Shown here one piece after another: positions 17,583 through 26,416 of a stretch of DNA of 44,369 bases. The DNA is from an uncultured Acholeplasmatales bacterium. Its GTDB lineage: Bacteria > Bacillota_I > Bacilli_A > Acholeplasmatales > UBA5453. Within the stretch, counting starts at the first letter, position 1. Every line of letters begins with the position of its first letter. The DNA is taken from positions 1 to 44,369 of the forward strand of contig CAKMJY010000097.1 in the NCBI GenBank assembly GCA_927433595.1, in the 5' to 3' direction. The notes beneath the pieces are model-generated. The model made no database searches. It was not told the DNA's origin and worked only from the letters and a program-made list of their open reading frames with translations. The translations under genes and the position numbers were made by a program.

Positions 17583-17691
17583 AATGGCCTCCTTTTTAAA
17601 TCATTCTACCCAGTAAGGGTCATTTAGTCAAATGAATTCATCTAGCTTATAAAAATTGTTGTTAGTATTTTTAATCAGGTAGGCAAATACG

Positions 17692-17720
17692 TTTACAAAA
17701 TCAGGATAGTTTCATACAAT
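17692..17720 (+). promoter_or_regulatory. Promoter of the Pr6Pr-family gene
   Basis: -35 TTTACA, 17-bp spacer, -10 TACAAT, about 30 bp before the ATG, with AAAAAGGAG as ribosome site. Confidence 0.55.
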
Positions 17721-17750
17721 ATACATAATGTGTAAAAAGGAGTCTTTTTT

Positions 17751-18401
17751 ATGATGGAAAACCGTAAGTATCAACTTTATTTTAGAATCACCTATGTTTC
17801 AGTTGCCTTATTTGGTGTGATATTAGCCCTAGAGATAGGATCGAGTACGATATTCAATCAGTCATTCTTTGTGTATTACACGAATTTATCGAATTTGATT
17901 GGATTAGTCTTTGGTGGTTTCTTATTGTATGAAACCATTGGGTTTATTAACCGTAAAGAATTAAAGGGTTATTCTAGCATCAACCCTAGATGGCATTTTA
18001 TGATTGCCATTTTGTTGTTGGTTACCCTGATTATCTATAATACACTACTTGGCAATATGTTTTCAAAAGACTACTGGCAAGTCAGAAATGTCATCATGCA
18101 TTTGGTTGCCCCTAGTATGATGGTGATTGATTTTATGTTGTTTTCTGATAAAGGTATTTTAAAGTTCAAAGACATTCTTTACTCACTCATCATGCCTTAT
18201 ATTTATGTGGGTTATGCTTTATTAAGAGGGTTAGTTGTGGGTGAATACCCATATTTCTTTTTGAATGCAACTGAGTTAGGCTATTTGGGTGTCGCTAGAT
18301 GGGTCATCATTCTAACGCTCTTATTTGTTCTTTTAAGTTTCATTGTCATCGGCTTAAACAAGATTCAATATAAAATGAATAAAAAATATTCAAACAACTA
18401 A
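17751..18401 (+). CDS. Pr6Pr-family multi-pass membrane protein
   Basis: A 216-residue membrane protein with six hydrophobic segments. YYTNLSNLIG, the central VRNVIMHLVAPSMMVIDFMLF and MPYIYVGYALLRG with a following PYFF are the recurring blocks of the Pr6Pr membrane family, distant relatives of the eukaryotic FAR-17a/AIG1-type fold. Function in bacteria is unknown; the conserved Asn, His and Asp inside the membrane could be catalytic (inference). Two ATGs lie in tandem at 17751 and 17754; either could be used. It is followed by a lipid-kinase gene 32 bp downstream without an intervening terminator. Confidence 0.75.
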   Translation: MMENRKYQLYFRITYVSVALFGVILALEIGSSTIFNQSFFVYYTNLSNLIGLVFGGFLLYETIGFINRKELKGYSSINPRWHFMIAILLLVTLIIYNTLLGNMFSKDYWQVRNVIMHLVAPSMMVIDFMLFSDKGILKFKDILYSLIMPYIYVGYALLRGLVVGEYPYFFLNATELGYLGVARWVIILTLLFVLLSFIVIGLNKIQYKMNKKYSNN

Positions 18402-18433
18402 ATTATTTGTTACAATAGAAATAGGTGATTAGC

Positions 18434-19330
18434 ATGAAAGTTGGATTTATCTTTAACCCCGAAAGTGGCAATGGCAAAATTAATCGCTTATATCCGGTGA
18501 TAGAAAAAGCTTTTATTGCTAAAGGTCATGATATCTCAATCCTTAAGACACAAAAATCAGGTGATGCGAAGTTGTTTGCACAAGAACCTGTTTTTGACAT
18601 GCTCTTGGTAGCTGGTGGGGATGGCACCTTAAATGAAGTCGTCAATGGCATCATGACACTGGATAAAAAACCACGAATTGGGTATATTCCAACTGGTACT
18701 GTAAACGATGTTGCTCACCTACTTGGCATCCCTAGAAACATTAAGAAAGCCCTAAATCTCATTTTGGAAACTGGCGAATTAAGAAAGATGGATGTATCCA
18801 AGATCAATAACACGTATTTCACCTACGCGGCAGCAACCGGTAAGTTTGCAAAAGCGAGTTATGATTTAAAACGCAGTGATAAAAAGCGGTTTGGATCACT
18901 AGCCTATGTGGTTAGAGGGATCACAGACATGTTTTATGATTATAAGATGCCTTTAAAGATTACCCATGAACAAGGTGTGATTGATAAGACGTTTACATTA
19001 CTATTATTCTTAAATGGCCCACGTGTTGGTGGCATCAATTTGTTTTTGATTAAAAAATCGAAATTAAATGATGGTAAGATAGAAGCCCGCATATTTGAAA
19101 GAAGACGCTACATGACGTTATTTAAAGTCTTATCATTCTTCGCGATTGGTGGTTTAGTGTCCAAAGGCGTCCATATGCTCAAGTCAAGTTTTTATGATAT
19201 TGAAGCGAAAGGCTATGTAGAATGGAATACCGATGGCGAACAAATTGAGAAAAACTCAGCTCGTATCGAAGTAATCAATGAAGCCATTGAAATCTATGTA
19301 TCTAAACGCGCATCAAAATTATTATTCTAA
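18434..19330 (+). CDS. Diacylglycerol/lipid kinase family protein (YegS/DgkB type)
   Basis: A 298-residue cytoplasmic, membrane-associated lipid kinase. The N-terminal DAGK catalytic domain shows FNPESGNGK, the nucleotide motif AGGDGTLNEVVNGI (around residue 60) and PTGTVNDVAHLLG (around 90). The C-terminal beta-sandwich ends with VEWNTDGE, matching the family's 'DGE' motif. It should phosphorylate diacylglycerol or a related lipid using ATP. Start ATG 18434 is supported by AGGTG eight bases upstream; the track's earlier GTG is less likely. It may be co-transcribed with the Pr6Pr gene, though a TTACAAT extended -10-like sequence occurs just upstream. Confidence 0.92.
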   Translation: MKVGFIFNPESGNGKINRLYPVIEKAFIAKGHDISILKTQKSGDAKLFAQEPVFDMLLVAGGDGTLNEVVNGIMTLDKKPRIGYIPTGTVNDVAHLLGIPRNIKKALNLILETGELRKMDVSKINNTYFTYAAATGKFAKASYDLKRSDKKRFGSLAYVVRGITDMFYDYKMPLKITHEQGVIDKTFTLLLFLNGPRVGGINLFLIKKSKLNDGKIEARIFERRRYMTLFKVLSFFAIGGLVSKGVHMLKSSFYDIEAKGYVEWNTDGEQIEKNSARIEVINEAIEIYVSKRASKLLF

Positions 19331-19332
19331 CC

Positions 19333-19363
19333 AAGATCTTATCCACCGATAAGGTCTTTTTTT
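19333..19363 (+). terminator. Terminator after the lipid kinase gene
   Basis: Stem AAGATCTTATC/GATAAGGTCTT (one G-U pair) with CACC loop and a run of seven T residues. Confidence 0.88.
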
Positions 19364-19399
19364 GTGGTAAAATTTACATAAAATTTATACGTATTTTGA

Positions 19400-19428
19400 T
19401 TGACTCACTAGGCGCTTATTGATATAAT
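19400..19428 (+). promoter_or_regulatory. Promoter of the RND-tetR operon
   Basis: -35 TTGACT, exact 17-bp spacer and perfect -10 TATAAT. The predicted start site (about 19435) touches the TetR-type operator. Confidence 0.8.
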
Positions 19429-19437
19429 CATTACTAG

Positions 19438-19457
19438 CCGACCGACCATTCGGTCGG
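19438..19457 (+). promoter_or_regulatory. TetR-family operator (perfect palindrome)
   Basis: CCGACCGA-CCAT-TCGGTCGG is a perfect 8-bp inverted repeat with a 4-bp centre, unusually GC-rich for this genome, placed between the -10 box and the ribosome site. It fits the GACCGA/TCGGTC half-sites common for TetR repressors. The TetR encoded at the end of the operon is the obvious ligand, giving autoregulation. Confidence 0.82.
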
Positions 19458-19478
19458 GTTAAATTTGGAGGAATACAC

Positions 19479-22400
19479 ATGAGTGGATATAGCGTCAGAA
19501 AACCCATCACAGTTTTGATGGGGGTATTAATTTTAATTGTCTTAGGGATTTTCTCAGTCACGAGACTACCTTTGACTTTGTTTCCTGATATTGAGTTACC
19601 GTTTGTTGTAACGATAACAGACTATCAAGGGGCATCACCAGAAGAAGTGGAACAGGATGTGACCACAAAGATTGAATCCAGTGTTGCAACCATCGGGAAC
19701 TTCTCAGAAGTATCATCGATGTCAAACGAACATTTTGGGATTTCTATCATCACATTTGCTGAAGGGTCCAATATGGATTCTGTCGTCATTGAATTAAGAG
19801 AACTTTTAAATAACGTTGAATTCAATGAGGGCGTTGGTAATACCAGAATATTAAGAATCAGTCCAGACATGTTACCTGTCATGACCGTCACGTTATTTAG
19901 GGAATATGACGAAACGTTAACGGATGAAGAAATCCTCATACGTAATACAGAATGGATCAATAGAGACATCATGTTAGACCTACAAAGCATTCCAGGCGTT
20001 GCGGATGTTAGTGTATCTGGTCAAGCAGAAGTCGTATTACAAATCAATTTAGATCAAACAAAGCTAGATACATATGGACTAGATCATCAAACGGTTTTAT
20101 CCATCATTGAAGCTCAAAATGTTGGTGGATTAATTGGGATTGCTTTAGATAGTGGCGAATTAAGAATGCTCTATTTAGGGGATAAAATTAATCAACTTGA
20201 AGATATCGCATCACTACCTATCCATTTTGATAATTCAGAAGTCATTTATTTGAGTGATTTAATCGTATCTAACGGGATTAAATATATCAACGCGAACACG
20301 GATACCTATTCCAAAATCAATGGGGTACAGGGTATTCAAGTATCGTTCACCAAACAATCGAATTACGGTATCACGGAATCCAGTGATTTGATTTTAGAAA
20401 GACTAGAAGACATCATGGCTAGAGAAGGCAGCGATGCCCATTATGAAGTACTTTTAGACCAAGGTGAATACATCAACCAATCGATTGGGTCTGTCTTACA
20501 AAATCTAATTGTTGGTGGATTACTTGCTATCATCATCTTATTTTTATTCTTAAAAGACGTTAAACCAACCTTAATTGTTGGGTTAGCCATACCGATTTCA
20601 GTTATCACAGCGTTTATGTTGATGTACTTCACTGGGGTATCACTAAACTTAGTATCCATGGGTGGATTAGCACTTGGGATTGGGATGTTAGTAGATAATG
20701 CAGTCGTTGTCATTGAAAATATTTACCGTATGATTGGCGAAGGTAAATCTAAGAAAGAAGCGTCGATTGAAGGTGCAAAACAAGTAGCAGGTGCGATTAC
20801 ATCATCTACGATTACCACCGTTGCCGTCTTCTTACCGATTGTCTTCATTGAAGGCATGATTGCAGACATCTTTATGTCGATGGCATTAACCATTGCTTAT
20901 TCATTGGGTGCATCCTTATTCATTGCTTTAACCTTAGTACCAATGATGGCATCGAGAATGCTTGAAGATAAAAAACCTCAAAAAGAAGGTAAGACACTGC
21001 ATGCGATTAAGCATGCATATGAAGTATCAGTGTTATTCACATTAAAACATAAAGTGAAGAGTTTATTGGTTGTTTTATTACTATTGATAGGATCAGTTTA
21101 CGTGGTGGCAAGCAAAGGCTTTATCTTATTGCCACAATCAGACGAAGGCACCATCACCATCGATATCACTACCACTTCACAAACATCATTTGAATCTAAA
21201 GCGATTTATACAGATACAATCACAGCAGAGTTAATGGATTTATCTGATGTTGAAACGGTATCAGCAACCATTGGTTCAAGTGGTGGATTTGGTGGGTTTG
21301 CGATGATGGCAGGTGGCCAACAAGGGTCAATTAGCATCACGGTCAACCTAAAAGATGGTCGTCAAAATAGCACAAACGAAAATGAAAAAACCATCACAAA
21401 CATCATAGAATCATTCGATTATACGAGTATATCAGGGTTTGATCAAACCAATATGCTCGAAACATCGATTTCATCTCAAAACTCAACTGGTGCACTTGGT
21501 GGTGCATCGGGCATTAATATTAAAGTATCCGGTTATGATTTAGAAACACTTGAGGCGATCGCGAACGATATTACAACAATCATTAGCGAAATCGATGGGG
21601 TAGTTAAAGCAGATAATGGTGTCTCGCAAGGTAGCGATAACGTCAAAGTAACCGTGAATAAAGACGTTGCGATGACTTACGGCTTAACGGCATCAGATGT
21701 CTCTAAAAACATCAGTTACTTATATCAAAATCTAGACGGCTTAGGTCAGACACAATCCTTTAATTTAACCATTGAAGGGGTTTCTTATCAAATTGATTTA
21801 CCAAATAACAGCATATCGGGCGGTTTAACGTTAGATATGTTTGGAGACTACTTAAACTTCTTAGGTGGTATAAAAGTCTTTGATCAAGCAACCATGGCAA
21901 TGATTGACGCCTATGTGAGTGAAACGAACCAAGGCATATATACAGTCGACCCAAGTGGTTTAGCAACTGGTGATCCGCTTAAATTCGTCGTTAACCCATT
22001 CTTAAAAGTGGTTAACAATGAGATTGTCATGGATTTTGATCCAATGAGTACAGAAACACCACTATTTACACTTGCAGTCGCACCGATATTGACTAATGAT
22101 GCGAATTCAATCACATCGATTGATTACATCACAGGTTTCACAACGATTGAGACCGATGGGTCAAATCGTTATGTCACAGTCACGGCTGAAATTGAAAAAG
22201 GTAAAAACGTTACATTGGTATCAACTGAAGTCAATGATAAGGTTAATGATTACCTAGCTAGTACGGATTATACACAATATGGTGCAGGCTACAAAGTCAC
22301 TTTCCAAGGTGAAAACGAAGAAATCATGCAAGCAGTATCCGATATGGTGATTGCAGCTTTAGTTGCCATCTTGTTGGTATACATGGTCATGGCCATTCAG

Positions 22401-22859
22401 TTCCAATCACTTTTATACCCATTCATTATTCTAGGTACCATTCCACTGGCATTTACGGGTGGTATGTTAGCACTATTGGTCACCAACTCATATTTAAGCT
22501 TGGTATCGATCATGGGGTTAGTTATCCTGATAGGTATTGTGGTTAATAATGGTATCGTCTTGATTGACTATATAAACGTATTAAGATCAGAAGGTCATCC
22601 TGTTGTTGAGGCCATTGTCCAAGCAGGTAAAACCAGATTAAGACCAATCTTCATGACATCCTTAACTACCATATTGGGGTTAGCAGCAATGGCATTAGGA
22701 CTTGGTGAAGGCTCAGAATTACTACAACCAATGGCGATTACTGCTATTGGTGGGTTAATTTATGCCACCATATTAACACTGGTTGTCGTTCCAGCTATCT
22801 ATGCGTTATTTAACGGAAGAACGATTAAAAAAGAGGCGTTATCTCATGTCAACGACTAA
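19479..22859 (+). CDS. RND-family efflux transporter permease (AcrB/SwrC-like)
   Basis: An 1126-residue proton-driven multidrug exporter with the two-fold repeat of the RND family: TM1, a large extracytoplasmic porter loop, TM2-6, then TM7, a second loop and TM8-12. Family stretches include RLPLTLFPDIELP, a PEEVEQ motif, GMLVDNAVVVIENIYR with the proton-relay Asp in TM4 (about residue 408) and GIVVNNGIVLIDYINVL in TM10. It is about 80-100 residues longer than most AcrB relatives. The second porter loop carries an insert (about residues 765-880) that I do not match to the family core. No membrane-fusion protein or outer-membrane channel gene is adjacent, as expected for a single-membrane cell. 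GGAGG precedes the ATG. The last 14 bases overlap tetR. Confidence 0.93.
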   Translation: MSGYSVRKPITVLMGVLILIVLGIFSVTRLPLTLFPDIELPFVVTITDYQGASPEEVEQDVTTKIESSVATIGNFSEVSSMSNEHFGISIITFAEGSNMDSVVIELRELLNNVEFNEGVGNTRILRISPDMLPVMTVTLFREYDETLTDEEILIRNTEWINRDIMLDLQSIPGVADVSVSGQAEVVLQINLDQTKLDTYGLDHQTVLSIIEAQNVGGLIGIALDSGELRMLYLGDKINQLEDIASLPIHFDNSEVIYLSDLIVSNGIKYINANTDTYSKINGVQGIQVSFTKQSNYGITESSDLILERLEDIMAREGSDAHYEVLLDQGEYINQSIGSVLQNLIVGGLLAIIILFLFLKDVKPTLIVGLAIPISVITAFMLMYFTGVSLNLVSMGGLALGIGMLVDNAVVVIENIYRMIGEGKSKKEASIEGAKQVAGAITSSTITTVAVFLPIVFIEGMIADIFMSMALTIAYSLGASLFIALTLVPMMASRMLEDKKPQKEGKTLHAIKHAYEVSVLFTLKHKVKSLLVVLLLLIGSVYVVASKGFILLPQSDEGTITIDITTTSQTSFESKAIYTDTITAELMDLSDVETVSATIGSSGGFGGFAMMAGGQQGSISITVNLKDGRQNSTNENEKTITNIIESFDYTSISGFDQTNMLETSISSQNSTGALGGASGINIKVSGYDLETLEAIANDITTIISEIDGVVKADNGVSQGSDNVKVTVNKDVAMTYGLTASDVSKNISYLYQNLDGLGQTQSFNLTIEGVSYQIDLPNNSISGGLTLDMFGDYLNFLGGIKVFDQATMAMIDAYVSETNQGIYTVDPSGLATGDPLKFVVNPFLKVVNNEIVMDFDPMSTETPLFTLAVAPILTNDANSITSIDYITGFTTIETDGSNRYVTVTAEIEKGKNVTLVSTEVNDKVNDYLASTDYTQYGAGYKVTFQGENEEIMQAVSDMVIAALVAILLVYMVMAIQFQSLLYPFIILGTIPLAFTGGMLALLVTNSYLSLVSIMGLVILIGIVVNNGIVLIDYINVLRSEGHPVVEAIVQAGKTRLRPIFMTSLTTILGLAAMALGLGEGSELLQPMAITAIGGLIYATILTLVVVPAIYALFNGRTIKKEALSHVND

Positions 22860-23427
22860 AGATAAACTCATTCAAGTTTTGGTATCTCATATTAAAGCAG
22901 GCGTGAATTTAAACGACTTGTCTTTATCTCAAATTGCGACAGAAGCAGAAATTGGTAAGAGTACCGTCTATGAACATTTTGCCAGCAAAGAAGCGATGAT
23001 TTCTGATACGTATGCCTATTTATTAAAGTCATATGAAGCGATTTTGTTAGAACCAATCAGCCAAAAGACATTCAAAGCTGCATTTATCGAACAATTAACA
23101 CGTATCTTAACTGTGATGAAAGATGCAAAAGTTATCATGGATGCCATTATGAACAATACATTTGATCAAATTCCTAATCTAAAACCTGAACATCAATGCT
23201 TGATTGAAACCATTCAGCATAGTATGGGTAAACGGTTTGAACAAATCATCAAAATGGCCATCGATACAAACGAGATTGATATTAAAAGCATCAAGCCTTA
23301 TAGTAAACATGTCATTCAAGCACTCATCTCAGGGATTTTATTACAGTATGTTAAAAATGAAATCGACATGAGCGAACAAGCAGTTTGCGACATGATTTAT
23401 GAACAAATTTTAAAATCGATTAACTAA
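22846..23427 (+). CDS. TetR-family transcriptional repressor of the RND exporter
   Basis: A 193-residue regulator. The N-terminal DNA-binding domain shows LSQIATEAEIGKSTVYEHFASKEAMI, the classical TetR helix-turn-helix (residues about 24-50); the rest is the helical ligand-binding domain. The true ATG is at 22846, inside the end of the RND gene (14-base overlap), giving the same mRNA and translational coupling; the track's earlier start is an in-frame extension into RND. It very probably binds the palindrome at 19438-19457 and is released by a drug or lipid substrate of the exporter. Confidence 0.92.
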   Translation: MSTTKDKLIQVLVSHIKAGVNLNDLSLSQIATEAEIGKSTVYEHFASKEAMISDTYAYLLKSYEAILLEPISQKTFKAAFIEQLTRILTVMKDAKVIMDAIMNNTFDQIPNLKPEHQCLIETIQHSMGKRFEQIIKMAIDTNEIDIKSIKPYSKHVIQALISGILLQYVKNEIDMSEQAVCDMIYEQILKSIN

Positions 23428-23429
23428 AG

Positions 23430-23460
23430 AAAATGCCAGGCTAATTGCCCGGCATTTTTT
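23430..23460. terminator. Bidirectional terminator between tetR and the GNAT-like gene
   Basis: Stem AAAATGCC-A-GG/CC-C-GGCATTTT with one mismatch, 7-nt loop, and T-run on either strand. Confidence 0.82.
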
Positions 23461-23464
23461 GAAT

Positions 23465-24580
23465 TTAAATGGATTTTTTGTAACAACGTCTGCGTTTGTG
23501 GTCTACATAATCAAAGTCTTTCCACTGTGATTGAATCGCGGTATTTAGTTCTAACTCAGGACCGCTTTCTGCATAAAGCACACCATGTTTCATCGCTTCT
23601 TTAATGCCGTCTTGAAGCATTAAAGCAGGAATGCCCCTGCCTTGATGATTTGGGTCAACCGCAATGAAATATAAGTCAATCACTGAATGTTTCTTTAAGG
23701 CACGCATAATTCTAAATATCCCAAATGGAAACAACTTACCATTGCTTTTTTTGTTTGCCATCGCAAGCGAAGGCATCATCAGGCCAAACCCAACGACTTT
23801 ATCCTCTTTGTCCAACACGAACCAAAGATAGTCTAACTTCACAATTTGAATCATCTGCTTGATGTAGTAATCCATAACCTTATCACTGATAGGGAAGAAA
23901 CCATATAAAGCATTGAATGCCACATTATACATGTCAAAAGCATCGTAGATATACTTGAAAACATCCTTTTTCTTCTTCAATTTCAATAAACGATAGCCAA
24001 ATCGTCTTTCGGTAATATTGGCGACCTTCTCAATCTTTTCTGGGATAGATGTAAGCTTGATTTGTTTTTCAATCCAGTCAACGTCCTTCACGAAGCCAAG
24101 TAACTCAAGGTGTTTCATATAATAAGGTGGATTCCAAATGGTGATAAACATATTTAAATGTTCAAAGCCATCTACTAACATACCCATACGGTCTAGATCA
24201 GTAAAGCCGATTGGTCCGATTAATTCGGTCACGCCCTTATCTTTATGCCAATTGGTGACCGTTTCTATCAATGCCTTGGTAACCTCTAGATCATCAATCA
24301 TGTCAATACGTGAGAATCGGCCAATCTTGGTTTGATTGGACTCATTCCATCTATGATTGATGATGCCTGCAATTCTGCCAACTAAATTTTTGTCTTTGTA
24401 GGCTAAAAAGCATTGCGAATCACAATATTCATGGGCAGGATTTCTCTTTTGATCAAACACATGCATTTCATCTATGGAAAGCGCAGGCACATATGCTTTC
24501 TCTTTTCTAAATAACTTATTTGGAAACTCAGTGAATAACCTTAAATCGTGTTTCGTTAATACAGGTTTTACAATAATCAT
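23465..24580 (-). CDS. GNAT-fold acetyltransferase-like protein (YghO-like)
   Basis: A 371-residue cytoplasmic protein with features of the N-acetyltransferase fold: an N-terminal half containing AYKDKNLVGRIAGIINHRWNE and IGPIGFTDLDRMGMLVDGF, and a C-terminal GNAT core with VVGFGLMMPSL and DLYFIAVDPNHQGRGIPALML, where the QGRGIP loop is the acetyl-CoA pyrophosphate-binding motif A. Proteins with this two-half layout (YghO-like) have no firmly known substrate. The ATG at 24580 lies downstream of a GAGG ribosome site. Convergent with tetR; no partner gene on its strand. Confidence 0.72.
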   Translation of the reverse strand: MIIVKPVLTKHDLRLFTEFPNKLFRKEKAYVPALSIDEMHVFDQKRNPAHEYCDSQCFLAYKDKNLVGRIAGIINHRWNESNQTKIGRFSRIDMIDDLEVTKALIETVTNWHKDKGVTELIGPIGFTDLDRMGMLVDGFEHLNMFITIWNPPYYMKHLELLGFVKDVDWIEKQIKLTSIPEKIEKVANITERRFGYRLLKLKKKKDVFKYIYDAFDMYNVAFNALYGFFPISDKVMDYYIKQMIQIVKLDYLWFVLDKEDKVVGFGLMMPSLAMANKKSNGKLFPFGIFRIMRALKKHSVIDLYFIAVDPNHQGRGIPALMLQDGIKEAMKHGVLYAESGPELELNTAIQSQWKDFDYVDHKRRRCYKKSI

Positions 24581-24667
24581 TTCATATACCTCATATAAAC
24601 ATTTGATTCTATTCTATCATACAAGAAATTGCATGTAGCAAATAATTGTGTTATATTATTGGCGAAA

Positions 24668-24742
24668 GCCGAAATAGCTCAACGGTAGAGCAACTGAATC
24701 GTAATCAGTAGGTTGCGGGTTCAAATCCTGTTTTCGGCACCA
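24668..24742 (+). tRNA. tRNA-Thr (anticodon CGT)
   Basis: Full cloverleaf: acceptor GCCGAAA/TTTCGGC, D-arm AGCTC..GAGC, anticodon stem ACTGA/TCAGT with loop ATCGTAA (anticodon CGT, reads ACG), T-arm GCGGG-TTCAAAT-CCTGT, discriminator A and an encoded CCA end. Confidence 0.95.
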
Positions 24743-24766
24743 TAATTGTAAATTTCTTACTTGATT

Positions 24767-24798
24767 AAAAGGCTAATAGATATTTGCCTTTTATTTTT
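24767..24798 (+). terminator. Terminator after tRNA-Thr
   Basis: Stem AAAAGGC/GCCTTTT with a 12-nt loop that can extend the pairing (AATA/TATT), followed by a T-rich stretch. Confidence 0.7.
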
Positions 24799-24880
24799 TT
24801 CTCAATTAAAGCCGATTCAATAAATCATAAAGTATCATGAATATAAATTAATAAATATCATGAATGGTTTTTGAAGATGG

Positions 24881-24895
24881 GTGTGATAAAATATA
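24881..24895 (+). promoter_or_regulatory. Probable extended -10 promoter of the RCC1-repeat gene
   Basis: TGTGATAAAAT gives a TGn-preceded -10 box (TAAAAT) about 35 bp before the ATG. No convincing -35. Confidence 0.3.
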
Positions 24896-24926
24896 AAAAA
24901 AGGCACATATGTTAAGGAGTATATCG

Positions 24927-26177
24927 ATGAAGAAATGGATTATATGGATGATTATCATGTTGGCAGCACTTTTTGTTGCTGGCTGTTCAAAAAAAACAAT
25001 CGTCATAAAACAAATCTCTTTAGGTTGGCATCATTCTTCAGCACTCACTGTATCGGGTCAATTATTCACGTGGGGATTGAATGAAGATGGTCAATTAGGT
25101 GATGGTACAACAACTAATAAATTAAAACCAGTCAATATCACCAAACAATTCAATTTGGAAGAAGGCGAAATCATTCTACAAGTTTCACTTGGTAATTTAC
25201 ATTCAACAGCCCTTACATCAATGGGTAGGATCTTCACCTGGGGCGACAACAAATATGGTCAATTGGGTGATGGCACTTTAACAAATCAAACAAATCCGGT
25301 CGACATCACCAATCAATTTGAACTAGACATAGATGAGACCATCGAATACATCTCTTCAGGCGGATATCATGTTGCCATCCTTACTTCAACGGGACGTATC
25401 TTGACATGGGGAGATAATGCGTATGGTCAATTAGGTGACGGTACACTAACAAACAAATCAAATCCGGTTGATATCACGAATCAACTTAATCTAAGTCTAG
25501 ATGAATCCATCAAATACATCTCTTCAGGTGGATATCATTGTAACATCATCACGTCAACAGGACGGATGTTCACTTGGGGAACTACTTATCAAGGCAGTGT
25601 AGATGATGACCCAATGTTGGATTATAGTGTGACAAGTCCAACAGACATAACAGAGCAATTTAATTTGGCTACAGAAGAAACCATCGAACTTATCACAAGT
25701 GGTAGTGCTAACTCAGCAGCAATCTCTTCCTCAGGTAGAACTTTTATATGGGGTAGTCAATATTATGGGCATTATGAATCAGGTGGGGTAATAAATACCA
25801 CCATAACAAACCCTAAAGACATTACCGATGAGTTTGACTTGAAAGATGGCGAAATCATTCAACATATTTCACTAGAATTCACACATGCTTTTGTAGCGAC
25901 TTCAGAAAACCGAATTTTCGCTTGGGGTAATAATGAGAATGGTCAATTGGGTGATGGATCATCAATAGATAAATATAGCCCAACCGATATCACCAAGCAA
26001 TTTAAATTGGGCAAAGGAGAGTCAATTGAACAAGTATCATTAGGCGAAAATCATTCAGTAGTTGTCACCTCAAAAAACAGAGTATTATCATGGGGCTGGA
26101 ATTTTGTAGGCCAACTAGGTGATGGGACAACGACAAAAGTTCGAAACAGTCCAACCGACATCACGAAGCATTTTTGA
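24927..26177 (+). CDS. RCC1-repeat (seven-bladed propeller) lipoprotein
   Basis: A 416-residue lipoprotein: signal peptide ending in VAGC (Cys20), then seven consecutive RCC1-type repeats of about 55 residues. Each has the form 'hS.G..HS.ALTS.GR.FTWG.N..GQLGDGT...P.DIT', joined by a 'QFNLEEGE'-like linker. Seven repeats make one complete beta-propeller, so the protein should be a closed disc on the cell surface. Repeats 4 and 5 are the most divergent and have lost GQLGDG. RCC1 in eukaryotes acts on Ran; here there is no partner and a surface binding or adhesion role is likelier (inference). ATG 24927 is chosen because AAGGAG lies seven bases upstream; it gives a clean signal peptide. Unlinked in strand-wise operons to its neighbours. 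Confidence 0.85.
   Translation: MKKWIIWMIIMLAALFVAGCSKKTIVIKQISLGWHHSSALTVSGQLFTWGLNEDGQLGDGTTTNKLKPVNITKQFNLEEGEIILQVSLGNLHSTALTSMGRIFTWGDNKYGQLGDGTLTNQTNPVDITNQFELDIDETIEYISSGGYHVAILTSTGRILTWGDNAYGQLGDGTLTNKSNPVDITNQLNLSLDESIKYISSGGYHCNIITSTGRMFTWGTTYQGSVDDDPMLDYSVTSPTDITEQFNLATEETIELITSGSANSAAISSSGRTFIWGSQYYGHYESGGVINTTITNPKDITDEFDLKDGEIIQHISLEFTHAFVATSENRIFAWGNNENGQLGDGSSIDKYSPTDITKQFKLGKGESIEQVSLGENHSVVVTSKNRVLSWGWNFVGQLGDGTTTKVRNSPTDITKHF
25041..26165 (+). repeat. Seven tandem coding repeats (RCC1 blades)
   Basis: The DNA repeats are visible as recurring GGTCAATTAGGTGATGG and CCGGTTGATATCACC-type blocks about 165 bp apart. Blades 2 and 3, and the 'ATCTCTTCAGGCGGATATCAT' linker of 3 and 4, are nearly identical, which suggests recent unit duplication. 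Confidence 0.8.
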
Positions 26178-26254
26178 TTTTGACATACTTACGCGTAAAG
26201 TCGACCTTATTTTTTATCTTATCACATGAATAACATGAATTATTTGTGTCAAAT

Positions 26255-26292
26255 ACAGCATATGATGAATTTTCGCTATGTGCTGTTTTTAT
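26255..26292 (+). terminator. Terminator after the RCC1-repeat gene
   Basis: Stem ACAGCATATG/TATGTGCTGT (two G-U pairs) with a 12-nt loop, followed by a T-run. Confidence 0.72.
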
Positions 26293-26301
26293 TTTTACCT
26301 A

Positions 26302-26367
26302 AATGAGGCTTTTTTCCTATAACTAAGGGAAACATAGCCTAGGCCTAGTTTGCGGTGACACCTCATT
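26302..26367 (+). other. Compact structured element upstream of the ice-binding-like gene
   Basis: AATGAGG (26302-26308) pairs perfectly with CCTCATT (26361-26367). Inside, AACTAAGG (26321-26328) pairs with CCTAGTT (26344-26350) around a loop containing the palindrome CTAGGCCTAG. It matches no riboswitch class I know. It could be a structured RNA, a DNA-binding site or a remnant of a mobile element. Confidence 0.4.
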
Positions 26368-26416
26368 AAGTGTTTAAACACATAACAAATGTAAATGTTT
26401 CAAACATAACTAAACG

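Noticed and set aside
25041-26165. CRISPR-like or satellite repeat
   Set aside because: The repeats are coding, in frame, about 165 bp apart and correspond to RCC1 blades.
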